The notes under the pieces: model-generated
The model's database searches: none
Told to the model about the DNA's origin: nothing
What the model saw: the letters and a program-made list of their open reading frames with translations, nothing else
Shown here: positions 32,131 to 42,588 of the stretch, one piece after another
Numbering within the stretch: position 1 is the stretch's first letter
How the letters are laid out: each line of letters opens with the position of its first letter
Assembly: GCA_964036045.1 (NCBI GenBank)
Contig: OZ038384.1
Coordinates: forward strand, 34,273,997-34,337,996
DNA length: 64,000 nt
Source: Eutreptiella sp. 'Long Island Sound 2002'
Lineage: Eukaryota > Euglenozoa > Euglenophyceae > Eutreptiales > Eutreptiaceae
Reading direction: 5' to 3'
Position numbers and translations under genes: made by a program

Positions 32131-34458
32131 GGGCAGGCACTCGCAGGGACAGGACGCCGGAAGCGACACCACCTGGGGGCAGGAAACCACCCAAGAACCA
32201 GGAAGGGGCGGGAACGGGGACCAAGACACGGAGGAAAAGGGCACCACGGCAGGCACCACGACCCACACCCAGGAAGGGCACACCACGACAGGGGGACCAG
32301 CGCCGCCCCACCCCCACCAAACACCCCAACACACACCACCGAAGCAAACATCGGACGCCATGCGGATCACACCAGCGCACACCCACCGACCACCGGAAAC
32401 CACACGGAGAATGGAGGGCACACCTACACGGGGAGAACGGGCCACACCCACAGAGGAAGCCACAGGGAACGCTGCCGCACGGCGCACCACCACGCCCTCA
32501 CCGCCAGGCGACGACCCCGGCCACCACAAGGGCCACCTCACAGGCACCGGAAGAGGACGAAGGCACGGCCGAGGCACCCAGGACTAGGGACCGAAACCCC
32601 ACGAGGACAGGGGACCAAGGCACAGGCCCCCAGGGAGGGCAACCCCACGGACCGTCACGCGAACGACCTACCCGACCCACCAGCCCGAGCGGCACGCCCA
32701 AGCCCCCACAGCACGGACCCAGCGAGTCACCCACACCTAACCGCACCCCCCAGCCACCAGCCAGCCACACTCCGGCCCGCACTCCGCACCACGACACAGG
32801 CCAGGCTGACCCCCACTGACCCACCGCGGCACCACGCGAGACCACGGCACACCGCACCACACCGCGCCACAGTGCAACGCGCCACAGCACGACGCGACGC
32901 GACGCGGCACAGAGCGGCACAACACGACACAACTGACCCTAACCTGAAGGACTAATTAAAGCCAGCCACCGCACACCCCGGAAGGCGCCGCGCCAGCACG
33001 CCACACACCAGCACCGCAGGCCACACACGGGGCCACAGCGCGCCTGGCGACAACGGTGGCGGACCACCCAGAAGATTACAGCCGGCACCGCGGAGGGGAA
33101 GGGACACGAACAACCCCAGCCCCCTAACCCAAAACCACAAGCAGCCGCCCGGCGCAGCCGCCCAGCCGGCAGAGCCAGGACCTAACCCGGCAAGAAGGGG
33201 CGCCGAGCCCACCGTGTACATAGCCCACCCGACCCATGGGGCCGGAACGCGGCCACACAGAACGCAACTGAAAACAGCAGCCCGGAAGACAACACTGAAT
33301 GCAGGCCAGTGCGTGCGCCAGCCCAGGGAAGGCAGAGGGAGGAACAGGCAAGCCCCCCCCCCCCCAAAAAAAAAGAGGGGGGAGGGGGAAAAGGCACAAA
33401 AGCAGCCCACAGCCGCCAAACCGCCCGCCAACACCACCAGAGGCGGCCAAACCCCCCCCCAGAAGGCACCGAAGACAGGACCCCCATAGAGGCACAGGGG
33501 GACCACCCACCCAAAACCGGCACCACCAAGCCAGTAACAGCGGCCCACGGGGAAGAGGGACACCGAAACGGAAAAAAAAAAAGAGAGCCACCAGCCCAGC
33601 CCGAAAGAAAGGGGATGGAGGGACAGGGACCACAAAGCCCGGGACAGGAAAAAAAAAAAAGAAAAAACAAAAGCGCAAAAAACACACCCCGACAACCCAG
33701 CCAAGAAAGGCTGGGCACAGCCGAGACCCAGGCCCAGCACACATGCCCACACCGCACGCCGGAACCAGAAACGGCGGGGGGCAAGCGGGGCGCCCACGAA
33801 ACCACACACGTCCCAAAAGCAGGCCGAAACCGAAGCCCAACCACGAACACCACAAACAGCCGACACTAGAGGGACAACACCACAAACCCTGCCCAAACAC
33901 ACCCACCCAAGACCCCAGCCAGGACTGGCGGGGTTAACAAAACCCACACCCAACCGCCAACCGGACCCAAACACAAACGCCGCACAACAGTAAGAAACCC
34001 AGTGCCCACAGCCCGGGCACTGAGGCAGCCCGTGCCATGCAGGTGACCCGGCCAAACGAGATCCGGAGACCGGGGGTAAGGCTGCATCCTAAGGCCTGCG
34101 CTGCTTTGGGACTCGAGGCGGAGCGTGCGACACCCAAGCGCCTCGGAACCCTAGTACCAAGAACGTGCATGCCTGCCTTGGGAACGGGATACGCCAGGAA
34201 GTCCACTGAACCTCTAGGGTTCCGCCCAAAGGAGGGGACGTGCGCAAGCACGGGGGCACACCCTCCCGGCGAGACAAGCACGTCACGCTGGCGGCGATCA
34301 GCCCTCCCGGCGTAGCCCGGGGCCGCTTTGTTGGGGGCCAACAGTCAGGTCTAGCGGGAAGTAAGCCGCCTCCTCTCTTCACGCGCGGAGCCTCTTCCTG
34401 TTCGTCACAGGGGCGACGCCAGGGGGAACCATGGGGCGCCTCTCAACGACCGAGTGCA
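32131..34458 (+). other. 3' part of element B, strongly T-depleted
   Basis: From 32131 to about 34000 the + strand is A/C/G with about one T per 60 bases in its densest part, and includes A-runs (33573-33582, 33650-33660) and C-runs. From 34020 the composition becomes normal and non-repetitive, possibly the conserved 3' end recognised by the copying enzyme. Open frames here are low-complexity on both strands and are not called as genes. Confidence 0.5.
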
Positions 34459-34479
34459 CCTACCTACCTACCTACTGGG

Positions 34480-34483
34480 CATG
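34480..34483 (+). repeat. R2 target site duplication, left copy (CATG)
   Basis: CATG immediately precedes the left LTR; the matching copy follows the right LTR at 47698-47701. Four bases is at the short end for Ty3-type integrases. The insertion point is one base from the element B target duplication. Confidence 0.75.
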
Positions 34484-36846
34484 TGAAGCCGGTTTGGACC
34501 CCCGTGGCCATCTTGGGGTCACTTGGGGTGTGTATCTATGTGCCGGCAAGCCGCCATTAGCTGATATCATACTCTCCCATCCACCTGACCTAACCTGATG
34601 TGATAGTGTGATAGGTCTGGCCATTCCGGCTATGAGCCGCCATATTCAGTACCGAGGCGCCGCCAGCGGAGATTTATATATCAGAATATCAGGAATCAAC
34701 AGGGTTTTATTATCATAATGTTTCCGTAATTTTTCAGCCTTTCGTTCTGATGGTCAATGTATCGGCGACTGTCAGTTGGCTCGCGATTTTGCGTTAACCG
34801 ATTGGTTAACTGTTATTTCCAGATATTTTGGCGGAAACCCCGATGAAGGGTCAGATTTCATCAGTAAAGGGTTCGTTGCTTCCGCAATTTTCTAAATATG
34901 CACTCGAAATTTTATTCTGAATTTTTCGCGATGTCGAAATCGGATTTTCGACTTCGACATCGCCGCACTTGATTTGGTCTTCTTTGAGTGGTCATACTCC
35001 TTTCCCTATGCCGGAATCAGGTTTCCCTTATACTTGCCACCCATTTGACTTGGATATATAAGGGAAACAAAAGTGTATCGTGGGACCACTTTGAAGGACC
35101 ATATCTACGCGCGAGTGTGAGGAAAGAGAATAAGGAAGTGTGGGTTGCAAGCGCCTTGGTCTCAACTTAATTTAGGAAGCATCAAACGCCCTTGGTGCGT
35201 ACACATGCCCGGTGTTGCAAGGGATAATGGTCAAGAGGGTATAAAGTGATATATAACTCTTGGACCGTGCAACCGAATGTTTTAATGCGACTTTCGAGTG
35301 TACCGCATGAGTGTTGGGGTTGCATAGATACTTTCATTGAGTTCCTACGCATTTTTATCGTGAAGTTATGTCCATGGAGGGACATGGCATATCATGGTGG
35401 GAGCCACTTTTGAGGGTATGATTTCTATGCATGGTATATGTCTTGATATGCTCACGCCCATGTTATATATCTTCGTGTGGCCGAAGAGATGGGGAGCCAT
35501 ACGTGACAAGATTTTTGCCCATGTCCCAATTGTGGAATTCAAGGCGCTAGACTAAGTCTACCGCATATGTATTGCTCATGGTATGTTTGGCAAGGAGATC
35601 CATGAGTGCACTCCCATTTTCATGGGGCATGTAGATACGAGTGGCGAAGGTATCGCCATGCGCCCGATTGGGGATCCAAGTGGGGGAATTGTTCGCAAAT
35701 GGTTCCAATTATTTGTGTATTGAATCATGAGCGGATATCATGGGTGAGCATAGAGATATACTATCATGACAACTTTGTATTTGGTCATATTTTCATGTTT
35801 TTGACCTCATTTTTTGCTCATTTTTGCATTTTGTGTACTTACCTGGTCGGCAAACAGCAAGAAGCCTATGGAGAGTCGAACCATGGTATGTTGTTCATAT
35901 GTTGGCATATGCTTTGGAGTTGAACACCACCATATGCCGGATCGCGTGCTCCATTTGGCTTGGCGCACGAAGGATCACAAGAATTGGTCTCAAGATCATG
36001 GGCTGACTTGGGCAGTGCGTGGCGCCCATATCCGAAGGGGTTTCGAGGGTAAAGTGGGGATGTACATGGGCATTGGCCTTTGGTCTCTATCCTCCATGAA
36101 TACTAGACTTCGATTCCATGCATGCTTTGAGCCTTCAGATAAGTGGTAACTTCAATTTTGAGCATATATTCCATATATGGCCAATATGGTGTGAATTGGC
36201 AGTTTTTTGGCATGTTATGAGTTCAAACTCATGGGGCATATCTCCAAGCCCATTTGACTCCAAGTCCAACCAAGGTTATGTCAGGGTAGGGCATGGTCCT
36301 GAGTGCCACTCTAGGCCATGACACGCCACCTCCCCTATTGGGCTAGGACATATAGGCTTGGGAGTGAACACATTTTTGGGGTTTATGTAGTGACTTGTGA
36401 CACGTGGCATTTAGCCATCTCATTTGACCTGGTTCAGGGCAATATGCTGGTGAGTCAAGGGAAGGTCTTGAGTCCATGGAATGAGGGTTTATGGCTGTGA
36501 AGGTGTATGTTTACCTCTTTCCCCAACTTTGCTTTATTTGTGTTCATATGCCAATTTCAGGGCTTTCTTCCTTGGTGCAATTCTTGTACATGCCCGCCAT
36601 CGTGAGACCATCGATGTGCTGAACGAAAGCCCGCCATTTGGATTGGATTGTGGATTGGGTTATTGCTGTATTTGTGGGATCTGGTTGCTGTTCAGGGTTG
36701 AAGGAGGATTGTATTTTCGATTTTCTATATTTTTGGATTTTGGACCCTGGATTTTGAGGAATGCAAGCATTGATCAGGAGCAAGTCAGCAGGGATTACAG
36801 GCGGAAGGGGCACAGCGGGGGCCGGTCCTGGTAGGGACCTTCTTTA
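34484..36846 (+). repeat. R2 5' LTR
   Basis: Begins TGAAGCC and ends CTTCTTTA, forming a short imperfect inverted pair (TGAAG / CTTTA). AT-richer than the internal region and rich in CATATG/CCATGG-like words. Several short open frames inside it occur identically in the 3' LTR and are not genes. The first ATG of the long gag frame (36761) lies inside this LTR. Confidence 0.95.
35055..35062 (+). promoter_or_regulatory. Candidate TATA box of the R2 5' LTR
   Basis: TATATAAG about 570 bases into the LTR. The same place in the 3' LTR reads GATATAAG (45905-45912), one of the substitutions between the copies. Another TATA-like word, TTTATATA, is at 34673. Confidence 0.3.
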
Positions 36847-39800
36847 TGGTAGCAGAGGCGTACCTGCTGCCCCTACCTACCGCCGACCGGGGCACTTGGG
36901 CCCTTATGAGCCCTGCCCAAGTACGCCCCGGGTGCGTATTGTGGACTCGGTGGAGACCACGCCGGAGATTGGAGCCATAGAAGAACCGAGACGTTCAAGA
37001 GCATGGCGAACTCCGGAAGTTGAAGCCCGAAGAGAAGTACGACATTCGGGAAGACGAGGACGTGACATGGAGGACCTGGTCTCCATGTGTGAGCGTCGCT
37101 GCCGAAAGGCATGCAACCTCCGCTCCGCAGCGGAGGACTCTGATGAGGCCTGCCATTCAGGCAGCAGTGGAGGACGGGCCCGGCGCTACCGGAAGCGCGG
37201 GTCACCCAAGTCCGCGGCAAGGGACGCCGGGGCTATGGATACGGACCCTAGCCCGGTCAGGCTGTGGGAATCCGAGGGGCACTCCGAGGGCTATCGGACA
37301 GCCTATGAGCCACCTTCGGAGTCGGAGGAGACGGCCAGACCGCCCACAAGGGCGAACACGGCCCCAGAACCCGGCTTGGAGCACGACGCCGAGGGCTTGG
37401 AGATTCCGGCCAGGGCCCGGACGGCACCTGTGCCCCGGCACCAGGGGTCAGAGACGGACGCCCTAGGCGATACGCCCATGGGCGATGAATCTGAGGCGCC
37501 GGGAACCGCGGGATGCGCTGGATCAGGCGGAGAGCACGCCGCGTGTCACTGCGAGCACGTGTCCTTCCTCATGGGCAAGTACCCGAAGATGGGGATGGAC
37601 GCCATCGTGCACCGCCTCGACAGCCTGGACAACGCGAAGGACGGCCTAGAGGCGGACGTCGCCGGGATCCTGGATGACCAGTCGGCCGCGGAGAAAGACA
37701 TGGAGGAGCTGCGAGCGGAACGGGACCGGTACCGGGAGAATCTGGAGCTGGCCCTGGAGGAGCAGCAGCGAGTGGTGGACAGCCTCCTCCACCTGGTGGA
37801 GGACATGTCGGGACGCCTGAAAAGGCTAGAGGAGCGACAGCCCCTCGCCTGGGGTCCGGAGCTCCCGGCAAAGCCGGCCGCGGCAGAGCTGGTGGAGCGG
37901 GTTAAGACCCTCAGGAGCGCCATGGATAAACCCATGGGCGGCCCTGCAGAGGCACCATACGCGCCTCCGCGTGTTGACCCGGGTGCGCTGCCGTTTGTTC
38001 TCATGTTCAGCGAATCCACAATGCTCGGGGAACACACGGCACCGGCTGGGTCCATGCGGGAAGGGCACGTAACCACGGACCCGAGGAGCCTGACGGTACA
38101 GATGTCCCATGCCGCCCAGAATCTACCGATCACGACGAATATGGTAGTTTATGCGGAAGACGAGATCCAGAGCCAGACCATGCAGGGGCGAACCATGGGA
38201 AGCGTCGACGGACATTGTCGAGGTCATTCAGGCGGAAACCTGTGGGCGAAGGACCCCAATACGGGGATATGGACGGCCGATGGAGCAAGTCCTTCCCGCA
38301 TTCCAAACCCCATGGGTTCAGGCCCAACTGGACCGCACTCCATGGAGGAGAGGGATGTACGGGGAGTGTACTCACACCCCCCGGCCACAGGTGGTATCCG
38401 TCTCGGTGGAGTGGTGGCTGGGGACGTCGGAGACGCCATCAGGATTGACGACCTCAGGGGAATCAAAATCGCCTACTATGATGGCAACCCCTCCAATCTG
38501 GACGACTTCATTCTGGATTGGGAGGACTTTGCTGAGGAGGTCGTCGGCGAGATGCGGGGAGCGCCGCGGGACAAGTGGGTATGCCGGACATTCCCACACT
38601 GGCTGGCGCAGGACCTGAAGGAGGAGCTGCGGGATCAGATCCGGGAAGGATTGATCGGTACGAAGCAGGCCTGCCTCCAGTGGTTGGAGGATGAGGAGCG
38701 GGTGGACGCTCCGAACCAGAAGCTGGAGGACTTGTGGTCCATCCCGCTGCCGCTGGACCGCGGTGAGTTGCGGGTCCGGGAGTGGAAACGGTATCTGCGG
38801 AAGTACCGCAGATGCCTCAAGCTGGTGGAGGACTGGAACAAGGCCAGCGGGATCCGCCACTTGCTGAAGGAATTCCTCCCCGGCAACTGGAAGAGGAGAG
38901 TGGAGGACGAGGAGAAGAAGAGGGCGAAGAAGCGCGTGGCGGTGAGGATTATGGCGGCGGAGGATACCCATGCGGGTATCATGGAGTTCTTCAGGAGGAA
39001 CCTGGGCGAACCCAACCGGATGTTGGGACTGAAGAACGCCGTGTACGTGGAGGTATTTGGAGACTCCATGGGGCAAAGGTTGCTGCGCCTCAACAACGTG
39101 GAGTGGAGGCGCGGGGAGCCGCTGAGAATGCAGGTCATCTTCGCCCGCATGAGCCTGGACAAGATCGTGAAGTACATCACGGTGGAGTTGAAGCTCAATG
39201 CGAAGAACGAGGCCCACGTGCAGGATCGACATGGTCATGGACAACGAGGCCACCGAGAAGACCGACATCATCGGGAGATCCCGGAGGACAATGCCAACTC
39301 CGCGGAGGATGGTAGTGGAAGTGGCCAAGACCACTGGACTGGGTCCCGGGAGGATCGCGAGGAGGCCCATTTCTTCGCGTTTGTGGCGCACAACGTGAGG
39401 AATCATGGGCAGGATCGGTCCAGATGGAGCCAGGTGGGACCCAATAAGAGCAGAGCGCCAAGGAGGATCGGGAACCCACCGCTCTCGTTCCGGGAGTACA
39501 GGTCTCAGCACGACGGGTGCTGGGTCTGTTATGGCAAGGGAAACAACCATGCACACGACAACCGTCAGTGCAAGGTGTATGAGGCGGACAAGAAGGCCTA
39601 CTTCGCCGCCCACCCCGAGAAGAAGCCCAAGGAGCAGCGGATTTCCGACTGGAAGGCGAAGGGCGGAGACGGGGGAAAAGGCCAAGGCAAAGGCCAAGGA
39701 AAAGGCGGAGGAAGAGGCTATGGTGGTGGACCTGGCCAAGACCGACGAGTGAGGTCGATCGAGGAAGTTGCTGAGGACATGTTGAGGACGTTAGAGGAAC

Positions 39801-39874
39801 TCAAAGCCCAGCAACGTGGTGGACAAAGTCCTGGCGGATCGCGGCCGGAAGGGGCTGCGGGAAGCCAAGTCTAG
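36761..39874 (+). CDS. gag: R2 gag polyprotein
   Basis: Frame open from the LTR; a start inside the element is more likely, for example the ATG at 37067 (MEDLVSMCERRC). The N-terminus is acidic and disordered. A coiled coil lies at about residues 287-362 of the long frame (LDDQSAAEKDMEELRAER). A capsid-like helical region follows at about 570-810 (YYDGNPSNLDDFILDWEDF, HWLAQDLKEELRDQI). A zinc knuckle variant is near residue 920 (CWVCYGKGNNHAHDNRQC, C-x2-C-x8-H-x4-C, longer than the usual x4), and the end is Lys/Gly-rich. It ends in TAG at 39872-39874; the same frame continues into the protease. Product: virus-like particle shell and nucleocapsid, in the cytoplasm. Confidence 0.85.
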   Translation: MQALIRSKSAGITGGRGTAGAGPGRDLLYGSRGVPAAPTYRRPGHLGPYEPCPSTPRVRIVDSVETTPEIGAIEEPRRSRAWRTPEVEARREVRHSGRRGRDMEDLVSMCERRCRKACNLRSAAEDSDEACHSGSSGGRARRYRKRGSPKSAARDAGAMDTDPSPVRLWESEGHSEGYRTAYEPPSESEETARPPTRANTAPEPGLEHDAEGLEIPARARTAPVPRHQGSETDALGDTPMGDESEAPGTAGCAGSGGEHAACHCEHVSFLMGKYPKMGMDAIVHRLDSLDNAKDGLEADVAGILDDQSAAEKDMEELRAERDRYRENLELALEEQQRVVDSLLHLVEDMSGRLKRLEERQPLAWGPELPAKPAAAELVERVKTLRSAMDKPMGGPAEAPYAPPRVDPGALPFVLMFSESTMLGEHTAPAGSMREGHVTTDPRSLTVQMSHAAQNLPITTNMVVYAEDEIQSQTMQGRTMGSVDGHCRGHSGGNLWAKDPNTGIWTADGASPSRIPNPMGSGPTGPHSMEERDVRGVYSHPPATGGIRLGGVVAGDVGDAIRIDDLRGIKIAYYDGNPSNLDDFILDWEDFAEEVVGEMRGAPRDKWVCRTFPHWLAQDLKEELRDQIREGLIGTKQACLQWLEDEERVDAPNQKLEDLWSIPLPLDRGELRVREWKRYLRKYRRCLKLVEDWNKASGIRHLLKEFLPGNWKRRVEDEEKKRAKKRVAVRIMAAEDTHAGIMEFFRRNLGEPNRMLGLKNAVYVEVFGDSMGQRLLRLNNVEWRRGEPLRMQVIFARMSLDKIVKYITVELKLNAKNEAHVQDRHGHGQRGHREDRHHREIPEDNANSAEDGSGSGQDHWTGSREDREEAHFFAFVAHNVRNHGQDRSRWSQVGPNKSRAPRRIGNPPLSFREYRSQHDGCWVCYGKGNNHAHDNRQCKVYEADKKAYFAAHPEKKPKEQRISDWKAKGGDGGKGQGKGQGKGGGRGYGGGPGQDRRVRSIEEVAEDMLRTLEELKAQQRGGQSPGGSRPEGAAGSQV
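36847..36860 (+). other. R2 primer binding site
   Basis: TGGTAGCAGAGGCG directly abuts the LTR. It resembles the common TGGTATCAGAGC site complementary to the 3' end of initiator tRNA-Met, with a T-to-G change; the primer tRNA is inferred. Confidence 0.65.
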
Positions 39875-41316
39875 AGGAGCCCCCACGGGACTGGGACCTC
39901 GGAGGTCTCTCCTCCGAAGATCAGTGGAATCCCAGAGAAAGCGAAGGCACATCGGGTGCCGAAGAAGGCTCCAGAAGAGCCAAAACCACTGAGTTTCGCC
40001 ACTCCCAACCCCTGGAGCGCCCTGCCAAGGGAAGTACATGCGGGTACGGGACATGGCAAGAAGGAACGAGCGACCACGGAGAGCCCTGTGGACGGGCAGG
40101 ACCAACCCAAGATCTACACCATCCGTGACCATACCCTTGAAGTCCTGATGCACCCGGACGTGCTAGAGTTGCATGCCGTGAGAGTCGTCCATACACCTCA
40201 TGGCGACGAGCGGCAGTTGCACTTGAAAGTGCGAGTACGGTGCGGACGAGAGGAGAAGGTGGTGGATGTGTTGGTGGATACGGGTGCCCAGGTGAGCCTG
40301 GTCCGGAGAGGGTTGTTCAAGGAGGAATTCCTGCAGCCCAGCCGGAGACCGGTCCGCCTGAAGGTTGCCAACGGTGAGATTATGGGTGGTGGCACCCATG
40401 AGGCCACTATCAGTATGGAATTCTGGGAGCATGAGCGCTTGAACCGCCCTGATCAGGCGAAGAGAAGCACTCTATCCGGGAACTTCTATGTGGCTGACAT
40501 TACAGATTGGGATATGATCATGGGGTATGACTTCATGGTGACCAACGCCATTGGAGCCCTTCCCCATCGTGCAACGCTGGTCCGGGAGGATGATGAATGC
40601 CTCACATGGCTGTCCACGGATTATGCATGCGGATCATCCCAATGGAATGCTGAGGAAGAGGATCGGATCGTCCGAGCGGTGCAAGCTGTGGGTGCCAAGT
40701 CCAGAGGAGACCGTGGAGTTCAGCTCACGGAGTATGGAATGGCGCCGCAGGTGTACGACAGGATGATCCAGACGCTGGGAGCCGAAGCGCCCGAGACGGA
40801 CGTCTTCGCTTCCCGGGATGCCCCACTTCTGCGGAAGTGTAGGAGGCATTGGCATCGAGGAGACTCAGCCTGGCACAGGCATTGGGGTTTGCCGGAGTGG
40901 GGACCCATGTATTGGCATGGCTCCCTGGACAATACCAGACGTACGTTGGAGAAGATCATCGCGGATAGGGCAAAGGGGATCCTGGTCATAACCGGCATAG
41001 GATCCACCCCATGTCCGCTGGAGGGTCTCAAGTCGACGCTGGACTCCATCACCCTGAACGAGATGTCATTCGGGCCAGAGGAGGAGATGTTCATGGACGC
41101 CAAGGGCGTATCAATGCCCTCCCCGGGTCAAGCGTGGGGTACCAAAGCTTTCATGGTGGATGGGGCGCAAGCCCAGCCCACGGGTGATGAAGCATTCATC
41201 CGTAGGGTGGAGGCGGTGCCCATGAAGGTCATGTTTGAGCCCAAGGAGAGGACGGATCAGCCAGTGGATGGCATTGACATCCTGTCCCACTCCGAGATCG
41301 ACGACGTTTTAACTAC
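39875..41316 (+). CDS. pol: R2 pol, first part: aspartic protease and degenerate Dam-like domain
   Basis: In phase with gag after the TAG; open to 41728, but true coding leaves this frame near 41310. The retropepsin site is VDVLVDTGAQVSLV (DTG at 40276). The domain ends near DWDMIMGYDFM. A segment ETDVFASRDAPLL...WGPMYWHGSLDNTRRTLEKII...GILVITGI corresponds to the domain seen in R1 as VELFAS...YANPPFSLLAKVL; the NPPF catalytic-type motif is replaced here by HGSL, so a methyltransferase activity is not expected. The protease would cut gag and pol. Confidence 0.75.
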
Positions 41317-42588
41317 ATGCGAATGGGGATGCACGACCGTGTGGCAGCCCAGAAGAGGCGGGCCATGGTCACATCTCCGCACTGGTGGGATGACAAGATG
41401 TTGGTCACCGGCAAGTACGAGAAGGATGAGTTCGTGGCGAGGGTCATGGATCACATCGCGGACCAATACGATGGTCCGGTTGGGTCGGACCCACCAACAT
41501 GGGATTTTCCAAGAATGGGTGTCGATAGCGACAGTCACCAGCCTGAGGCCGCAAATTTTCGAAGATTATCGGTGGGAAGTGCACCCCACGACGATGAAGA
41601 CGGCATATTGGACGAGGAGAAGTCGGATTCGGACCCGGAAGAGGCCTATACCGCAGTGCGTTCGGTTGTATCGATACCGAAGCAAGCGGCTGAAGAGGCC
41701 CAGGAGAACCCGAAGGTCGCCGAGCTGAAGGAGAGGCTGATCAAAGCCTATCCGCGGCTATTCAATTGCGTCGCCAACAAGAACCCTCCAGATCGTGCGA
41801 GGTTTGGCACAGCAAGGATCAAGCTGAAGCCGAACCCCAAGATCTATCGTCATCGGGAGTACCAACTTCAGGGCGATCGGGCCGAAGCCATGAAGAAGCT
41901 GTTGGCCGAGTTCATTGAGCGGGGATGGATCGAACCCTCCGACAGCGAGTGGGCCAGCCCAGCCTTCATCGTGCCCAAGAAGGAGAAAGGCGAGTGGAGG
42001 TTGGTGGTTGATTACAGAGGTTTGAACGAGCAGACCGAGCACGACTCGTACTCGCTCCCCCTGATCGACTCCATCCTCCAAAAACAACAGAAAAAGCGGA
42101 TTTTCACGGTGCTGGACCTGAAACACGGTTATCACCAGATGCCGCTACACCCGGACTCCAGGCCCTGCACAGCGATGTCGACGCCGCTGGGGCCCATGCA
42201 GTGGAAAGTGGTGCCTATGGGCGCCAAGAATGGCAACGCCGCTTTCCAGCGCATGATGGAGGACCTACTCGGTCCTGTCCGGGACTGTGCCAACCCCTCC
42301 GTGGATGACATCATCATCGGGTCCGGCACGGAGAACATGACTGAGGACGAGCTCATGGACGCGCATGAGAAGGATCTGCGCCGAGTGCTCAGCGAGTTGG
42401 ACAAGCACAACATGGTGTGCAAGCCCACCAAAGCCTCACTCTTCGTGAAGGAAGTGGAGCTCGCGGGTCACGTGGTTGGTCACGGGCAACGCCGTCCCAT
42501 GCCTGGGAAGCTGGCGTCCCTGCACCATTGGGAGAAGCCCCAGACAATCAGCGAACTCCGGTCCTTCATGGGGTTCTGCAACTACTAA
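41317..42588 (+). CDS. pol: R2 pol, reverse transcriptase part (ends at a premature TAA)
   Basis: Frame -1 relative to the protease; the junction GTTTTAAC near 41310 looks like loss of one T, after which NYMRMGMHDRVAAQ reads on. RT blocks: SPAFIVPKKEKGEWRLVVDY, FTVLDLKHGYHQMPL, MPLGAKNGNAAFQRMMED-like (VPMGAKNGNAAF), NPSVDDIII (42298-42309; Ser where Tyr is usual in YxDD) and LAGHVV. The frame stops at TAA 42586-42588 in the conserved GFCNYY block and continues in phase beyond it. RT copies the RNA into DNA in the particle. Confidence 0.85.
   Translation: MRMGMHDRVAAQKRRAMVTSPHWWDDKMLVTGKYEKDEFVARVMDHIADQYDGPVGSDPPTWDFPRMGVDSDSHQPEAANFRRLSVGSAPHDDEDGILDEEKSDSDPEEAYTAVRSVVSIPKQAAEEAQENPKVAELKERLIKAYPRLFNCVANKNPPDRARFGTARIKLKPNPKIYRHREYQLQGDRAEAMKKLLAEFIERGWIEPSDSEWASPAFIVPKKEKGEWRLVVDYRGLNEQTEHDSYSLPLIDSILQKQQKKRIFTVLDLKHGYHQMPLHPDSRPCTAMSTPLGPMQWKVVPMGAKNGNAAFQRMMEDLLGPVRDCANPSVDDIIIGSGTENMTEDELMDAHEKDLRRVLSELDKHNMVCKPTKASLFVKEVELAGHVVGHGQRRPMPGKLASLHHWEKPQTISELRSFMGFCNY

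Larger units (their letters stand above)
29247..34471 (+). mobile_element. Element B: thymine-poor retroelement-like unit, complete
   Basis: About 5.2 kb inserted into the transposase gene between CTACTGG duplications. It has a long Pro/His/Arg-rich ORF (to 32130), a 1.9-kb A/C-rich region almost without T (6 T in the 360 bases 33541-33900), a less biased 450-base 3' end and a (CCTA)n tail at 34459-34475. No RT, endonuclease or LTR can be found, so it is either non-autonomous or of an unrecognised type. The tail and target duplication indicate insertion by target-primed reverse transcription (inference). Confidence 0.6.

Noticed and set aside
35606-35923. Short ORFs inside the R2 5' LTR, repeated at 46456-46773
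   Set aside because: They occur only because both LTRs share sequence; no domain, and they lie in presumed non-coding LTR DNA.
41300-41320. Programmed -1 frameshift between R2 protease and RT
   Set aside because: GTTTTAAC is not a proper in-phase slippery heptamer and frame changes within pol are unusual; loss of one T is simpler.
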